Shown: positions 26,164 through 38,104, counted from the first letter of the stretch. The stretch: 64,000 nt of DNA from Cytidiella melzeri (GCA_022592445.1 JABYQR010000208.1:1-64000), one strand, 5' to 3'. Numbers and translations are program-made. The notes: a model not told the origin generated them from the sequence alone.

Positions 26164-28075
26164 TTAACACGACAGAGGGGCGAGGACCGGCGGCCAAGGA
26201 GGGGCCTGCTCGCCTATGTTCGATGCCGAAGCCGCAACTGAATTCAACACATCACCAGTCGACGACTCTGACGATCTCCGGACGGGACGAGAACAGCTAA
26301 TAGAACCGATAGGCTTCGGCTTGAATACCGGGGGGTCGTGGGCACAACGCACTCCCATGTCCGCAAGGACATGAGACGCGGGTATATCGTGCAAGGGGGT
26401 ATCCGCAGAGGAACCGTTCAATATGTCGAGGAGCGTCTTCGATGGACCAGCCAGTTGAAGTGGAGGACTACATTGTGGATGCGTCGCGAATGGAACAGGC
26501 CTAGTGACGCCACCGCGGAGACCGTCTACACATGGATAACGGAGCGAAGAAATAACAGGTGCAGAGGGTTCGAGTGTATAGTTGAATTGAGGCTCGTTAT
26601 ACGTAGTGAATGACGATGAACGGTCGTGGATTGGGCGTGCTCCCGGCACTTTGGCCAGAGGGCTTTCGCAAGTCTCTCGAGGGCTTGTATTCGTAGCCAA
26701 GGGCAATGCAGGGGGTGCCATCTCTATAAACGCTGAAAACGGAGCGTCTGACATTGCTCTTGATCGATGCTGGTTAGCGTGAGGGGACTGACGAGCCGAA
26801 ATGCGATTATAGGTGCGTGCGATGCTGGCTTGAGGTGTATGCTTGTGAGAAGATCGCACTGGGGTAACAGGGACTTCTCGAACCAAGGTAACGCGCGTGA
26901 TCTCCAAACGAGACTGCATCCCGGGCAGCCGTAAAACAGTAGTATCTGGCGGGTCGACATCATCTGTCGTGTCAAGAACCTAAAACCACTGCTTAGCTGA
27001 TCAAGCTTTGCATCATTTCAGAACGGGACTGACGGTATGAATTTCTGGTCCCTCTATGTGTCCTATCTTAATTCTGGTATTCAGACGTGGTTGTTGTGGA
27101 GCGTGTTTGGTAAAAGGAAGCTTCACTTTGACAGTGATTTGTGTCTCAGTCGGCTGGTCTTGGTCTTTTACTGATTGGGTTACGTGCTCTTCTGATATGT
27201 GTAGCTGTGAACCAGGCTCGTTGGAATAGTCAGCAGAGTTGGACTCAGTGTCCGAGGTTGCAGATGACTCGGAGCTCAGCGATTCTCCTGAATATACGAT
27301 CAACGGGAGTAGTAAGACAAAGCAAGGCACAAAAAACCCGATCGAAAGCTTACTTTCATTGTCTATCGCTGAGTGCACGTAGTCATCTTCGTCTATCCCG
27401 TCTTGCACACATTGCGAGCAGGTCACAAGACCTTGTCTCAAGCTTGAGGGTCGCGCTTTGCATGGGGAATGAAACGGTTGCCGATGGCCGCATTTGACGC
27501 CACTGATACATGCGCATACTTCGCGCGGAGTCGAGTCATTCTTTCGGAGGACGAGGTATGACAGCTTGAGATCATTGGAGGAGGTGAAGAGCAGCTAAAA
27601 TAAGGTGTTCAGCGGCTATATGCTGCTTAGTTCCTAGCAAGACGTACCTGGCGTGCTCCTGTTAACCCAACCACATTCCAGTAAGACATCCGTACGCTTG
27701 CCGAACCTGTTTCAAGCGAGATATAAGAGACTTAGCGTTCTCTATCATGCATACCGGCGCAGCGAGAGACGAAGTCAAGCAATAGCTGACCTGCTCTTTC
27801 AACCACGGGAGCGTGGCCGTGATCTCCTGCTGATGTAAACAGTGTTGATATCGATGGGCCGTCTTCAGCTATCATGTACATGAATGAGGATGTTGCGCTG
27901 CATGATCTTCGCGCTGCAAATCTAAGGGCAGCGATCTGCAAGCCCTGAGAGGACTCGTCTGCGAAGTGTGAACAGTAGTTGTGGGTGTGGCTGAAGATAA
28001 CGGTGAGACAGTTGCTAGCAGACGCCAAAACGCCACAAGGCTGTCGGTGTTCGAGTTAGGAAAGGGGACCGACAT
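26164..28075 (-). CDS. Unknown protein with a cysteine-rich patch
   Basis: Model of 537 residues. Exons: 28075-28032, 27990-27791, 27706-27648, 27594-27354, 27287-27034 and 26979-26164. The last four exons keep one frame across good splice sites. The first intron (41 bp, donor gttttg) is weak, so the true 5' end may differ. I recognise no family. The middle holds a Cys/His cluster, VCACISGVKCGHRQPFHSPC followed by LVTCSQCVQDG, which could bind zinc. After it come an acidic Ser-rich stretch and a disordered Pro/Ser-rich C-terminus of about 270 residues. The predicted start lies only 66 bp downstream of the MAD3 stop on the same strand, leaving little room for a promoter and adding doubt about the 5' end. 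Confidence 0.5.
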
Positions 28076-28141
28076 ACACTTCAAGTTTTGAAGTTCAAAA
28101 CTATAGCAAGTCAAGAAATCGCAGCCAAATAAATCTCAAAA

Positions 28142-30084
28142 TCAAGCCAAGTCGGCAGTCTTATCACTGTCTGGATAATTCTTGAGAGGATCTTTGCGCA
28201 GAGCCTCAGCTTCTGAGCTCATCTTCGCCGCCGCAGCACCTCCACCCAGCCCTGAAATACCAAGTCCGACAGTCTTTCCCTTTCCAGTAGTCGTAGTAGA
28301 CTGTGTCTGACACTGTCCACACAGACATGGTCAGTAGAATATCCTCACAGGAAGTATATCAAACACTCACTTCGCTCTCATCTTTAAAAGGAGTGAATCC
28401 AGGCGTAATCGCAGATGACGGCTGCTCATCTTCGTCTCGGAACACGTCTATACCTTTCGCCTTCCCAGACGCAGCAGTCTTTTTGGGCTCTAGCGTCCGA
28501 ACAGTCTCGTCATCGCAAAAAACCGGAATGGCTGACTTGCTCGAGGTCTTGACCTTCGGTGGCGCGCTATATTTCTTGAAAAGCGGTCCTGGTTCGGCCT
28601 GTTCATCTCGAAATACAGCGATGCTCTTCGCAGCCTTGGTCTTCTCCGGTCTGGTAGACGATTCAGGATCTTCGTCACGGAACACTGCAAGGCCCTTCCC
28701 AGCCTTAGAGCTTTTCTTCTGAGATGGTTCAGGATCTTCGTCCTGGAGAATTAGAATACCCTTCCCAGACTTTGAGCTCTTCGTCTCGGATTTCTCGGGA
28801 GAATCATCTTGGAAAATTGAGATTGATTTCGGGTTGTTGCTAGCCTTCGAGATCTTTGCTGGGAGTGGGGGAGGAGGCATTTCTGCGGCCTCTTCCTCCG
28901 CATGTTGATTCTCATCTCCCTCATTCGGCACTGGGTCCCTGAAAACGCTGATCTTGGGGGTACTGCTACTCGATGCAACACGCTGAGATCGTCCTGATTG
29001 TCGGAGAGTCGTGCCGGCAGCCTTCGTAGCCTCTCTGACATTCTCCTTCACGCGTGATTTGCGCGTGCCAAGATCGGGCCATTCGGAGGGTGCTTCGTCC
29101 TCGTTGTTGACATGAGACGATGCAGTGCTGTCCTGACCGTCCACAAAGACTTGAATGCGTGAATTTGGCTGCGGTTTCGAAGGGACAGGCGTTGCGATAG
29201 AAGTAGAGGAGGAAGTGGAAGACGCAACGCGTATAGAGGATCGCGTCGTAAGCGTTGAGCTAGAGGAAGCCGCAGCAGCGTCTCCTAGAACTCGGCGCGA
29301 GCGTGAGCCTACCGCTGGGGTGGTGATCGGCTCTGGGACGGAAGAAGTGGCCGCATTCGGCAAATTGGGAGAGGCCATCATACGTTTCTGGAATTCACGA
29401 TGTTTGGCTTCGAGCCGTTCGAGAGGCCGAGCTTTTCGAGCGATCCCAAGCAGGTATGTTTGGTCGGCTTCAGATTTCCTAGAACAACTTTCAGTCTTGG
29501 AGGCTTCGTGGGAGAAGGAGGGGCATAACTCGCCTACCAGCTCTCTCCAGTGCCAGCGCCGCCTCCTCGTATAGAATCCCATGGTCCACGCCTATCTCGT
29601 TGACTATACAGAACTTGTATATCATGATCGGCTTCTCCACGTAACTCGCATAGAGTACCCAAAGTTTGAGATATCGCAAGTCGGTACGCCACTTGCCATT
29701 CTGATGGTCCTTGAGTACTCGAGTGGCCTCCTCCAAAAGCTCTAACAGCCCGCTCTCGGCACTATGTCCTTGTGGATAGTTCTCTACCACCCAATAAACA
29801 TACGTACAATATGCCTCCAATGGGTCTGCATCGAGATCCTCCTGATCATGTTCGCCAGACGAATCTCCCAAGGCGACGTCGACATTCGTTCGTAGCCTCT
29901 GCCGTGTAGCTGCAAGCTGGTTCTCGCGTTGCGCGTGCGGTGTGGCAAGAATGGCGGAAAGGGCAGTGACTCGGCGACCTTTGGCAAGTGGCTGAATGTT
30001 TTCCTTGGCTGCTTCAAGCACGTCGCAGTCGACGATGGGAGGAACATTCTGTTCAACAATGTCAGGCCTGGGATCTTCCGCCAT
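28142..30084 (-). CDS. MAD3: MAD3/BubR1-type spindle checkpoint protein
   Basis: Predicted 609 residues. Exons: 30084-29534, 29478-28371 and 28312-28142. The intron 29533-29479 uses a GC donor (AG|gcgagt), which joins ERAG to RKSEADQTYLLGIARKA. The N-terminus has the first KEN box (LEAAKENIQPLAKGR). The Mad3/Bub1 homology region 1, a TPR-like fold, follows: YCTYVYWVVENYPQG, DLRYLKLWVLYASYVEKP, ALALERAGRK. Downstream come an ABBA-like motif (IQVFVD), a second KEN box (29048-29040) and a second ABBA-like motif (ISVFRD), then further copies. There is no kinase domain, so this is the Mad3 form, not Bub1. In the family it inhibits APC/C-Cdc20 as part of the mitotic checkpoint complex. Confidence 0.9.
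28380..28823 (-). repeat. Repeated ABBA-like motif array inside MAD3
   Basis: On the minus strand the MAD3 exon encodes successive hexamers ISIFQD (28823-28806), ILILQD (28757-28740), LAVFRD (28691-28674), IAVFRD (28622-28605), IPVFCD (28529-28512), IDVFRD (28451-28434) and FTPFKD (28397-28380). The first four are spaced 22-23 residues apart, with similar flanks (K-[SG] before, D-[ED]-x-PE after, then KSSK-[SA]-G). That fits a decayed 66-bp tandem repeat. Two more hexamers, IQVFVD (29156-29139) and ISVFRD (28952-28935), flank the second KEN box upstream. Confidence 0.8.
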
Positions 30085-30593
30085 GGTCTTTGTCGGCAAT
30101 GATAGGTTGTGTCTGCGACGAGTGGTCGCTGAGCAGTGACTGGAGAATGCCTCGGTGGCGTATGGGAGAGCTACTAGTATATCGCTCGCGCCATGCACGT
30201 GACCGCATGCGCGATTCCAGTGTTTGCGGGCCCACCTGGCAGGTACGGCGATGCTCCAAGCAGGGAATAGGACGCGGTTAGGAACAAAACAACTGCTACT
30301 GCTGTTCCTGGCTGCCAAGGGGTCATGCAGTTTTGTTGCAGGAGGTGAGACAGCACGGCTACAGTTTCGCGCTCACGGGACACTCATCCAAACGTCAGTT
30401 GTTTTTCCACCCGGAACACTCTAGCTCCACATGACCCTCAAGGTTCTTATGTCAAGAACAAATCAGAGCTCTAGATGAATCGCCCGGGCGTTATAAGCTC
30501 TGCCATGCCTTGATGCCACCCTTACGACCCTCCGTGGAAGAACTTGAGCTCCTCCCTTTGCTTCAAGTCGACCACCTCCAGGACTCGTCTAGC
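30085..30593. promoter_or_regulatory. Divergent promoter region MAD3 / transporter
   Basis: About 510 bp between two divergent starts. It holds a CACGTG core at 30196-30201 on the MAD3 side. A TATAAG element at 30492-30497 lies about 100 bp before the transporter ATG that I chose. An upstream in-frame ATG at 30513 could add 27 residues to the transporter. Confidence 0.4.
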
Positions 30594-32654
30594 ATGGCCA
30601 CAGAGCCTTCTGGAAACAGTCCCCAAGCCATGAACGAAAAGTACGACCTCGACGACCTGCATGTCGAGAGGGCAAGCTCAGATCCGAGCCATCCGAGCCG
30701 GCTCCCGTTCACGAAATCTGAAGAGGAGAAGAGACTTGTCCGCAAGCTCGACATGCGTATCATGCCCATTGCGTGTATCTTGTATCTTTTCGCATGTGAG
30801 TCTCTGCTGCTATACTATCAAACGGCAAGTTATTGACCCATACTGGTCTTCAGACTTGGACAGGTCCAACCTAGGCAATGCTAGGCTACAAGGCTTCCCG
30901 GCAGATGTGCTTCGAGGCGACCCGACAGGTAATCTCTTCGACTGGACAAACACGGCATTCTTCATCGCATACGTACGCGCTTTACCACTCAAGTATACCG
31001 TACGCCCGCGCTAAACCGACCACTGTCGCCTAGATTCTGTTCCAAACCCCCGCGAGTGTCACGTCCAAGCTATTCCCACCTCGCATCTGGATCGGATGTG
31101 CCGTCATAGGCTGGGGTACAGCTTCGACGCTCTTGTCGACTGCTTACAACCCTGCAGGTGCCATGGTTTGTCGCGTATTCTTGGGTGTCTTCGAAGCCGG
31201 CTTTGGTCCCGGAAGTACGTGAAACAGTTTGCGCAACTCGACACATTACTGATAATATCCCACAGTTCCACTCTACTTGTGTAAGTGATCGCGAAACTTT
31301 TCAAAAGACTTTCACCGACTCTGCAAATCAAGCCTTGTGGTATACAAAGGATGAGATAGGTCTCCGTATGGCTCAGTGGTTCGGCTTCGCAGCCGTAGCA
31401 GGGTGTGTACCCTCCTCGTTCCTGCTGTTTGCCGCCTCTGACCTGTACTCCAGCGCCTTTGGCGGTCTCATCGCTTTTGGGATTCAACACGCCCATATAG
31501 CAATCTCGAATTGGCGGCTACTATTCATCGTTGAGGGCGTGCCTACCGTCCTTCTTGGTCTGATGGCTATGTGGTATCTGCCTGATCGGCCTGAGGAGAC
31601 TTCTTTCCTCAATGAAGAAGAACGCAAAATCCAAGTCCAGAGGATGAACCGTGGCATACGGGCTGACGTCGGACGAACTCTCAATAAGAAGCATATCTTT
31701 GCTGCTTTCCGCGATTGGAGAGTAAGTATGTTCCCTAATCGCTGCATAACAACATTCTCATGCTGCGGCAGATTTATTGTGGAGGCGTGATGTACTTCGG
31801 AGCCAACTGTGCTTTGGCGGCCCTCTCAGCTTTCCTTCCTACAATACTCAAGACGTTCGGTTTCAGTAAGTAACCTCGTCTTAGTACTGAGCTCAGTCTT
31901 ACTGCCTTCTTTCGTAGCAAACGCACGTGCGCAGCTCCTTACAGTTCCTCCATACGCCGTCTGCGCCGTCGTGCTCTGCACATGCTCCTACATCAGCGAC
32001 AGAATTCAAAGTCGCGGTCTCTTTGTTGCAGGCGCTGGCGCGGTTTCCGGCATAGGCTATGTCCTGCTTTTGGCTGTGACACATAATGTTCACGTCCGCT
32101 ACTTTGCGACGTTCCTCATCACGAGTGGCACGTACACTGTCATTGGCTTGATCATCGCATGGTGTAAGCACTATATGTCCACCACGCAACGATTCACCTT
32201 CGCTCACATTCAATGTCAGATGCGCACAACCTGGGGTCTGAGACGAAAAAGGCCACTGGCATCCCAATGTACATGGCGATAGGTCAATGCGGAAGTGTGC
32301 TTGGCACACACATCTTCCCTTCTACCCAAGGTCCTCGCTACATCAAGGGTTTCGCTGTCACCTGCGCGCTGATGTTTGTAGTCACGATTGCTGCCCTAGT
32401 GCTCACGGTGAGTATCATTCCCCTTTCAAATTCTAAAAACGTCTAACAACAACTTCGTCACGTTAGTTCTCCTACCGATTCGAGAACGCACGGCGCGATC
32501 GCGCTTACGGTAAGATTGCGGACGAGAATGCGACGGTTGACACTCGGGAGCTCGCGGACATGGTAGGCGTTTGTCTGAAATATCTTCACGAGATATATTT
32601 CTGACTGGCAGTACTGGAAACTACCAGGCCCCGGAGTTCCGTTATGTTCCGTAG
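30594..32654 (+). CDS. MFS anion:cation symporter (Dal5/allantoate permease type)
   Basis: Predicted 501 residues from 11 exons: 30594-30795, 30854-30972, 31034-31214, 31266-31280, 31333-31402, 31454-31721, 31772-31865, 31918-32163, 32220-32407, 32467-32562 and 32628-32654. Exon 4 is a 15-nt microexon. ACS-family hallmarks are the N-terminal EEKRLVRKLDMRIMPIACIL, the first-loop YLDRSNLGNARLQG, VCRVFLGVFEAGFGPG (motif between TM4 and TM5) and WRLLFIVEGVPTVLLG. The carboxy end EFRYVP is also typical. Relatives import allantoate, nicotinate, pantothenate or related organic anions with protons; the substrate here cannot be told. The TATA position favours the ATG at 30594; the alternative at 30513 is in frame. 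The last intron's acceptor was chosen to keep the conserved PEFRYVP end. Confidence 0.85.
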
Positions 32655-33033
32655 GTTAGTGTAGAGTACCTCGGACGGCACGACAAGATTTCACGAAGAC
32701 ACGTTTATACACGGATTATTTGTTTCCGTCTCTGTACATTAATCGTTTGGGGTCAATTGAAACATCCTTCGATCGCGACTCGACATGTCATTTTGCATCC
32801 GGGGTATGCACGCTCACAGCGCGTGTTCATACTTTGTATTAGTCACGTGCCAGTTTACCAAAGCTTTGCGAGTTCGTGCAGCCCCATCACTCGCAGCTTT
32901 TGGCTCTGACCACACTCGTCGTCCACAGGACGAATTTGTGGCTATATACGGTTCTCACTTTACGTAGCTCGCTGGCGACACGCCACGACGTATAAAGACT
33001 AACAGCGTTCATTTAATTTCAGCGATCTTCACG
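32655..33033. other. Intergenic upstream of the Rrm4-like gene
   Basis: About 380 bp between two + strand genes, with one CACGTG core near 32844-32849. Nothing else is recognisable. Confidence 0.4.
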
Positions 33034-35837
33034 ATGGCAGACTACCCACACAACGGAGAACGCCAACCGCACCCATACCTCCACGAACCACTGCTCTACA
33101 TCTCTGGAATTCCTCCACACCTATCAGATCAGGAAATTGCAGCAGCTTTCCTCTCGTGTGCACCCTTCAGGCCGAATATCAAGCGTGACGGCTCGGGAGG
33201 ACTTCTGTCGGGTACTATCGAGTTCAAGTACATCGAGAAAGGTACAAACGCTGTGCACTTTGCTGTATGACGCTCTCTCACAGCTTATTTGTAGCTGAAA
33301 AGGCTCTGGCGACTCTCCAATCGCGTCCGATACCAGGTGTGGAGCCGCCGGTGTTCTTCAGCTTGTCACCATATCCATCTACTACACCACCGACACCGTT
33401 ACCCCCACCGTCGGCCTCACCTCGCTTCGTAAAACAACTTCCGTTCAATTACACGGACTCTCAACTGTACGATCTCTTTCGACCTTTCGGCGCACTCGCT
33501 TCTGTACGCACTCCTACGCCGGCAGGACAGGATACTGGTGTGGTCGAGTTCTGGAGGGAAGAGGACGCGAGGGACGCGGAAGAGGCTCTGCATTGCGCGG
33601 ATGTCGAGGGTCAGAACATTGCTATCCAGTTATACCAGCCGAGGAGACCGGGCGTGGTGAGGTCGGAGTTTAGTCCCACTGCTCCGACTTTTGTACCCAC
33701 AGGCGCATTCTCGACCCATGTACGTGCACAGTTGATGTAGTCGCAAGTCAAAGGCAGTAGGACTGAGTTAGACTTAGTATTCTCCGCCTCGGGCCTCCCC
33801 GTTCGGGTCTCGATCGCCACTGCAGTTCACGCATGGACCTGGACAGCAAGTTCAATTCGCGCCACCTAGTGGTCCTGGATCCAGTAGTCATAGTGGACTC
33901 GTTGACCCGTGCAACTTGTTTATCAAGGTAATGTTGCCCACAACAACGAAGGAACGTAGCTGATGTCCTTGTAGAACATTGATCTGTCTATTGATTCCAA
34001 CAGCCTGTTCTCGCATTTCCGTCAGGTATGCTATTATCTTATGCTACTAGTCATTAATGTCTGATTTCGCTCGACACTAGTTTGGGCAGATTGTCAGGTA
34101 AGGTAAATAGTGGCTGTAGAAGTTTTGCAGCTGATTGCTCGTCAGTGCGCGTGTGATGCGTAACGAAAATGGCGAGAGCCGCGGATTTGGATTCGTTTCC
34201 TACCAGTTGCCAGAGCAAGGTGCGTAGCCACTGTAGCATACGTTGACTTGGCTGATTTTGTATCATATAGCTACTGCTGCTATGCATAGCATGAATGGTG
34301 TTATCTTGGGCTCCAAGCAGCTCGTCGTACGGCTACACGAACCGAAACAGCTTCGACAGGAGAAGCTTGCAGCACGATTTGGCGGCCACAACCATCACCC
34401 TCGGAGTGGCAGCGGTGCTACAAGTCCTGCGGCAAGCGAATTCGGCGATTGGCCTAGTCCCAGTCATCGTTCAGTTTCTCTCGGTTCGCCTGTGATGGGT
34501 CATCTTGACCGTCCTGATAATAGAGCGCGCCGTAGTTCTGGCAGTTACTACCATGTGAGTACATGCAAGCGCAGAGAAGGCTAGTTCTGACTCTTGCTAG
34601 GCTGCGCTGGCTGGCTCTCTCAACATTCCGATGCGTTATGACGACCTATCCGCGTTGTCACCTGTGGTCCGAAAGGAGATAATTTCTGGAGAACTGCAGA
34701 GGCGTATCAAGACGATGGACACTGTGCCGAATGAAGACCTCGATCATGTTGTCGAGACTATTGCTGCCTTGTCCCTCAGTGATGTGGTTGCTGCGATTCA
34801 GGACGCGAACAAGCTCTCCGCGCAGGTGCAACGTGCAATCACATCGCTGAATATATCGAAGACCACGTCCCCAAGCAAATCTCCTTCACCTCCTACATCC
34901 CAGGATTCCCGTCTGCTTGATGTTCCGAATGCTACTGCCACCGCGTCCTTACCAGATCGCCCCACGACTCCCATCTCAATGCCAACCTCTTTATCGACGC
35001 CACCCCGCACAGAGTCGCCTTCTGGATCTATTCCTCCAACCTCAGAACGCGACCGCATGGCCGCTGCCGTGGCTAAGTTAGACTCTGCCCAGGCATCTGA
35101 GCTAACCGAACTCTTGATGAGCCTGCCTAAGCGTGAACGCGCCATGTGCTTGTTCAATGTTGAAGTTCTTCGCGCAAAGATCGCTGATGCCAAGATGGTT
35201 TTGAACGCCGAAGACGAGCCTGAGGAACAGACAGCTTCTATCCCGGATGCCCCCACTACTCCTCAGGCAAAGAAAGTCGCCAACGTCGTTACATCCCCGC
35301 AAACACCCGCTTTATCTTCTCGTGGTCCGTCAGCTGCTGCGTCTCCTGCTCCTGCCACCCCTAGCGCTATCGCTACTACTTATACTATTGAGTCATTGGC
35401 CCGCCTTCCCGCATCCGAAATTGTCAAGCTAGCGAATGGTCCCAAAGCGGATACCCTTCCTATACCCAGAGCTGACCCGCTTGTTGCAAAGGCAACGGAT
35501 GATTTCATTGACGGTCTGCTGGATAAGCCTATCCAGCAGCAGAAACAAGCCTTGGGAGACAAACTGTACGTGCCCAATAGGACATGTTGGTCATGTCTCT
35601 ACTCACTCTTGCAATGTTTTAGGTGGCGTGTTGTGAAAGCATTTGGTATCAAAAGCGCTGTGCGTGTTGATTGAAACGATCCTGCATCTACGACTGACCT
35701 CCTTGCTTGTGCAGCCCAAAATCACTATTTCACTCTTGGACCAAGACGAGCTGCGCCCGCTTGCCCATCTCATGAATAGCTATCCCTCCGTCCTGAAGGA
35801 GAAGGCGCTGCTAGTCCAAGCTGCCAAACCCAAGTAA
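33034..35837 (+). CDS. RRM4: Rrm4-like RNA-binding protein with three RRMs and MLLE-type C-terminal domains
   Basis: Predicted 777 residues. Exons: 33034-33241, 33295-33719, 33778-33927, 33975-34025, 34081-34097 (17 nt), 34146-34219, 34271-34554, 34601-35565, 35623-35659 and 35715-35837. RRM1 starts LLYISGIPPHLSDQEIAAAF. RRM2 is FVKQLPFNYTDSQLYDLF, and RRM3 is NLFIKNIDLSIDSNSLF with RNP1 SRGFGFVSY. The C-terminal half has three helical units resembling MLLE domains. They lie at about residues 404-485, 551-608 (LDSAQASELTELLMSLPKRE) and 693-773, where the last carries KITISLLD, a KITGMLLE-like signature. This order and length match Ustilago maydis Rrm4, which moves mRNAs on early endosomes through MLLE-PAM2-like contacts. 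Orthology is inferred from architecture; function in this fungus is not shown. Confidence 0.82.
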
Positions 35838-36829
35838 TTTTTTTTATTCTGGCCCGTTCCTTTCTTCCATCTTTGATATTCGCTCATTCCAAACAACTGC
35901 TTCTTGCTCGCGTCCATTTGTTCTACCACAATTCGAGGAGGGAATGATCTGCATTTCTACCGCATCGCTCTCGCACCCCTAACATTCATCTTTCACACCT
36001 TCGACTCTCATCCATTTCAATGCACGCATTCATCTTTTTCATTTATACCATATATTTCGCCTTAAGTGCACTTGGAAGGAGTCCCCTTTGCTCACAACCT
36101 ACTACTACTCTCGTTATACCTCGTTTTGATTACGCCCGCTTTGCAACATCGTTCACGACATTTCATGACTTGTTTCTTCTCGCTTTGTCCTCCAGTCACT
36201 GCTTCTTACTACAGAACCCAAAGAGTGTTACCTAGAGGCGTGGGGTCTTTGAGCTCAGCTTTCTTCGTCTTGTTTCTGTTGTTTCTGTCAATACCCGTGA
36301 CAATTATTGATCAAAGAGATACAGAGTACTTCGACCGTGGCTTTCCCCAACTGCGACATCTGCTGTACAATGTCTTCTTGGACTGAGTATGAGAGCACAG
36401 CCCACTGATCATGAGGGCTAGCGCATGGTTTTATTGCAGCCAAAACCAGCTCTTTCTGTATTGAACGGGCGCTGCGGCTCTCGCACACTCTCGGAAATAG
36501 CCGAGTTCGCATGCGTGGGAAGGCTGAACATCGAACGACATTGGCGGTAATAAAATGACATGGATAAAACCAGAGACAGGTTACCACCAGCTGGCACTCT
36601 CTCCTCCTCCTCTCTCTCTCTCACACTCCTGGTCCTACTGCCGTCCTCAAGTACTTGTAAGCTGTTTTTCTCGCCCGTCGTCGCTGTGATGCACAACATC
36701 TGCAAACTTCTCGACGCGCTTTGCGCCATGAGAGTAGATTCCTTCGGGAACCATTCAAGTCTCTGAACATTATCGAAGCTGTGAGAGCGCGAGTCGACGC
36801 TGATATTCTGCTTACAGAATTAGCCCCAT
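35838..36829. other. Intergenic: 3' UTR and ERG6 promoter
   Basis: About 990 bp. A CT-rich tract at roughly 36597-36623 (ctctcctcctcctctctctctctc) lies about 210 bp before the ERG6 start and fits a fungal pyrimidine-rich promoter or leader element. No coding potential is recognised. Confidence 0.4.
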
Positions 36830-38104
36830 ATGGCCCCAGTCGCTACAGAGAGCAGCAGTGTCACTCAGGATGGTCGTCAATCCAGCCGTATGGAGGCGTA
36901 CACCAAGTTCTGGCAGAAGGACATGAACAAGGAGAAGGAGGTTGACACCGAAAACCGTCTTGACAGCTATACCGAGGTCGTCAATGGTAAGATTTGTACC
37001 CCTTCAACGCGTTGCATATATCTGACTTTGTGCCCCAAAGGCTACTATGATGCCGCGACTTTACTTTACGAGTATGCCTGGGCTGGCTCGTTTCACTTCT
37101 CGCGCTTCTACAAGGGCGAATCGTTTGCCGCGTCACTTGCTCGTCACGAACATTACCTTGCTGCGCAGATGAACCTTCGTCCGGGTATGCGTGTGCTTGA
37201 TGTCGGCTGCGGTGTCGGCGGTCCTGCGAGAGAGATTGCACGCTTCGCTGACGTACACATCGTTGGTCTGAACAATAACGACTATCAGATCACCCGTGCA
37301 AGGAAGCACACCAAGAACGCTGGGCTTGAGGGCCAGGTTGAGTTCGTTAAGGGCGACTTCATGAAGCTTGTTGAAAAGTTCGGTCCCAACTACTTCGATG
37401 CTGGTATGTTACTTTTACCTCATTCTGTCTATTGTGATCTCAATAATCTTTGCTTAGTTTACGCCATCGAGGCGACTGTTCATGCCCCTTCGTGGGAAGG
37501 TGTGTACGGTCAGATCAAGGAGGTCCTCAAGCCTGGAGGCATCGTATGTTAACTATGCCTATGCTTGCGTCCACAGCGCTCATTTCTCTTCTAGTTCGGT
37601 GTATACGAATGGGCCATGACCGACAGATGGGACCCCTCTATTCCCGAGCATAAGGAGCTGGCTCACCAAATTGAAATTGGAAATGGTATTCCTGAGATGC
37701 GACCAATCCAGAAAGCGCGCGATGCCCTCGTTAACGTGGGCTTTGAGATTCAGCACGAAGAGGACCTTGCGGAACGCCCTGACGAAGTCAAGTGGTATTA
37801 TCCACTTGAGGGCGATGTAACGAAAGCCCAAACTGTGTGGGACATCTTCACGTGCTGGAGGACGAGCTCGAGCGGCAAGTTCGTGTCGCATCATGGACTG
37901 GCGCTGCTGGAATTCCTGCACCTTGTGCCGCAGGGTACATGGGACGTCTGTGAAACCCTCAAGATTGCCGGAGACGCAATCACCAAGACCGGTCAGATGA
38001 AGGTGAGTTTACCGCTGATTATCAGACTCGTCTTCCACTTACCCGTGCAAAAGATCTTCACCCCCATGTACCTCGTCATTAGCAAAAAACCTCTCGAGCA
38101 ATGA
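36830..38104 (+). CDS. ERG6: Sterol C24-methyltransferase
   Basis: Predicted 354 residues. Exons: 36830-36986, 37041-37403, 37458-37543, 37595-38002 and 38054-38104. The enzyme transfers a methyl group from S-adenosylmethionine to C24 of the sterol side chain in ergosterol synthesis, usually on lipid droplets or ER. Diagnostic elements are YYDAATLLYEYAWAGSFHFS (sterol-binding segment) and the SAM motif VLDVGCGVGGPAREIARF. Others are IVGLNNNDYQITRARKH, YAIEATVHAPSWEGVYGQI, LKPGGIFGVYEWAMTD and GFEIQHEEDLAERPD. The C-terminal sterol-methyltransferase domain ends FTPMYLVISKKP. All motifs of a functional enzyme are present. The ATG at 36830 is the first one in frame after a splice-free leader. 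Confidence 0.96.
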
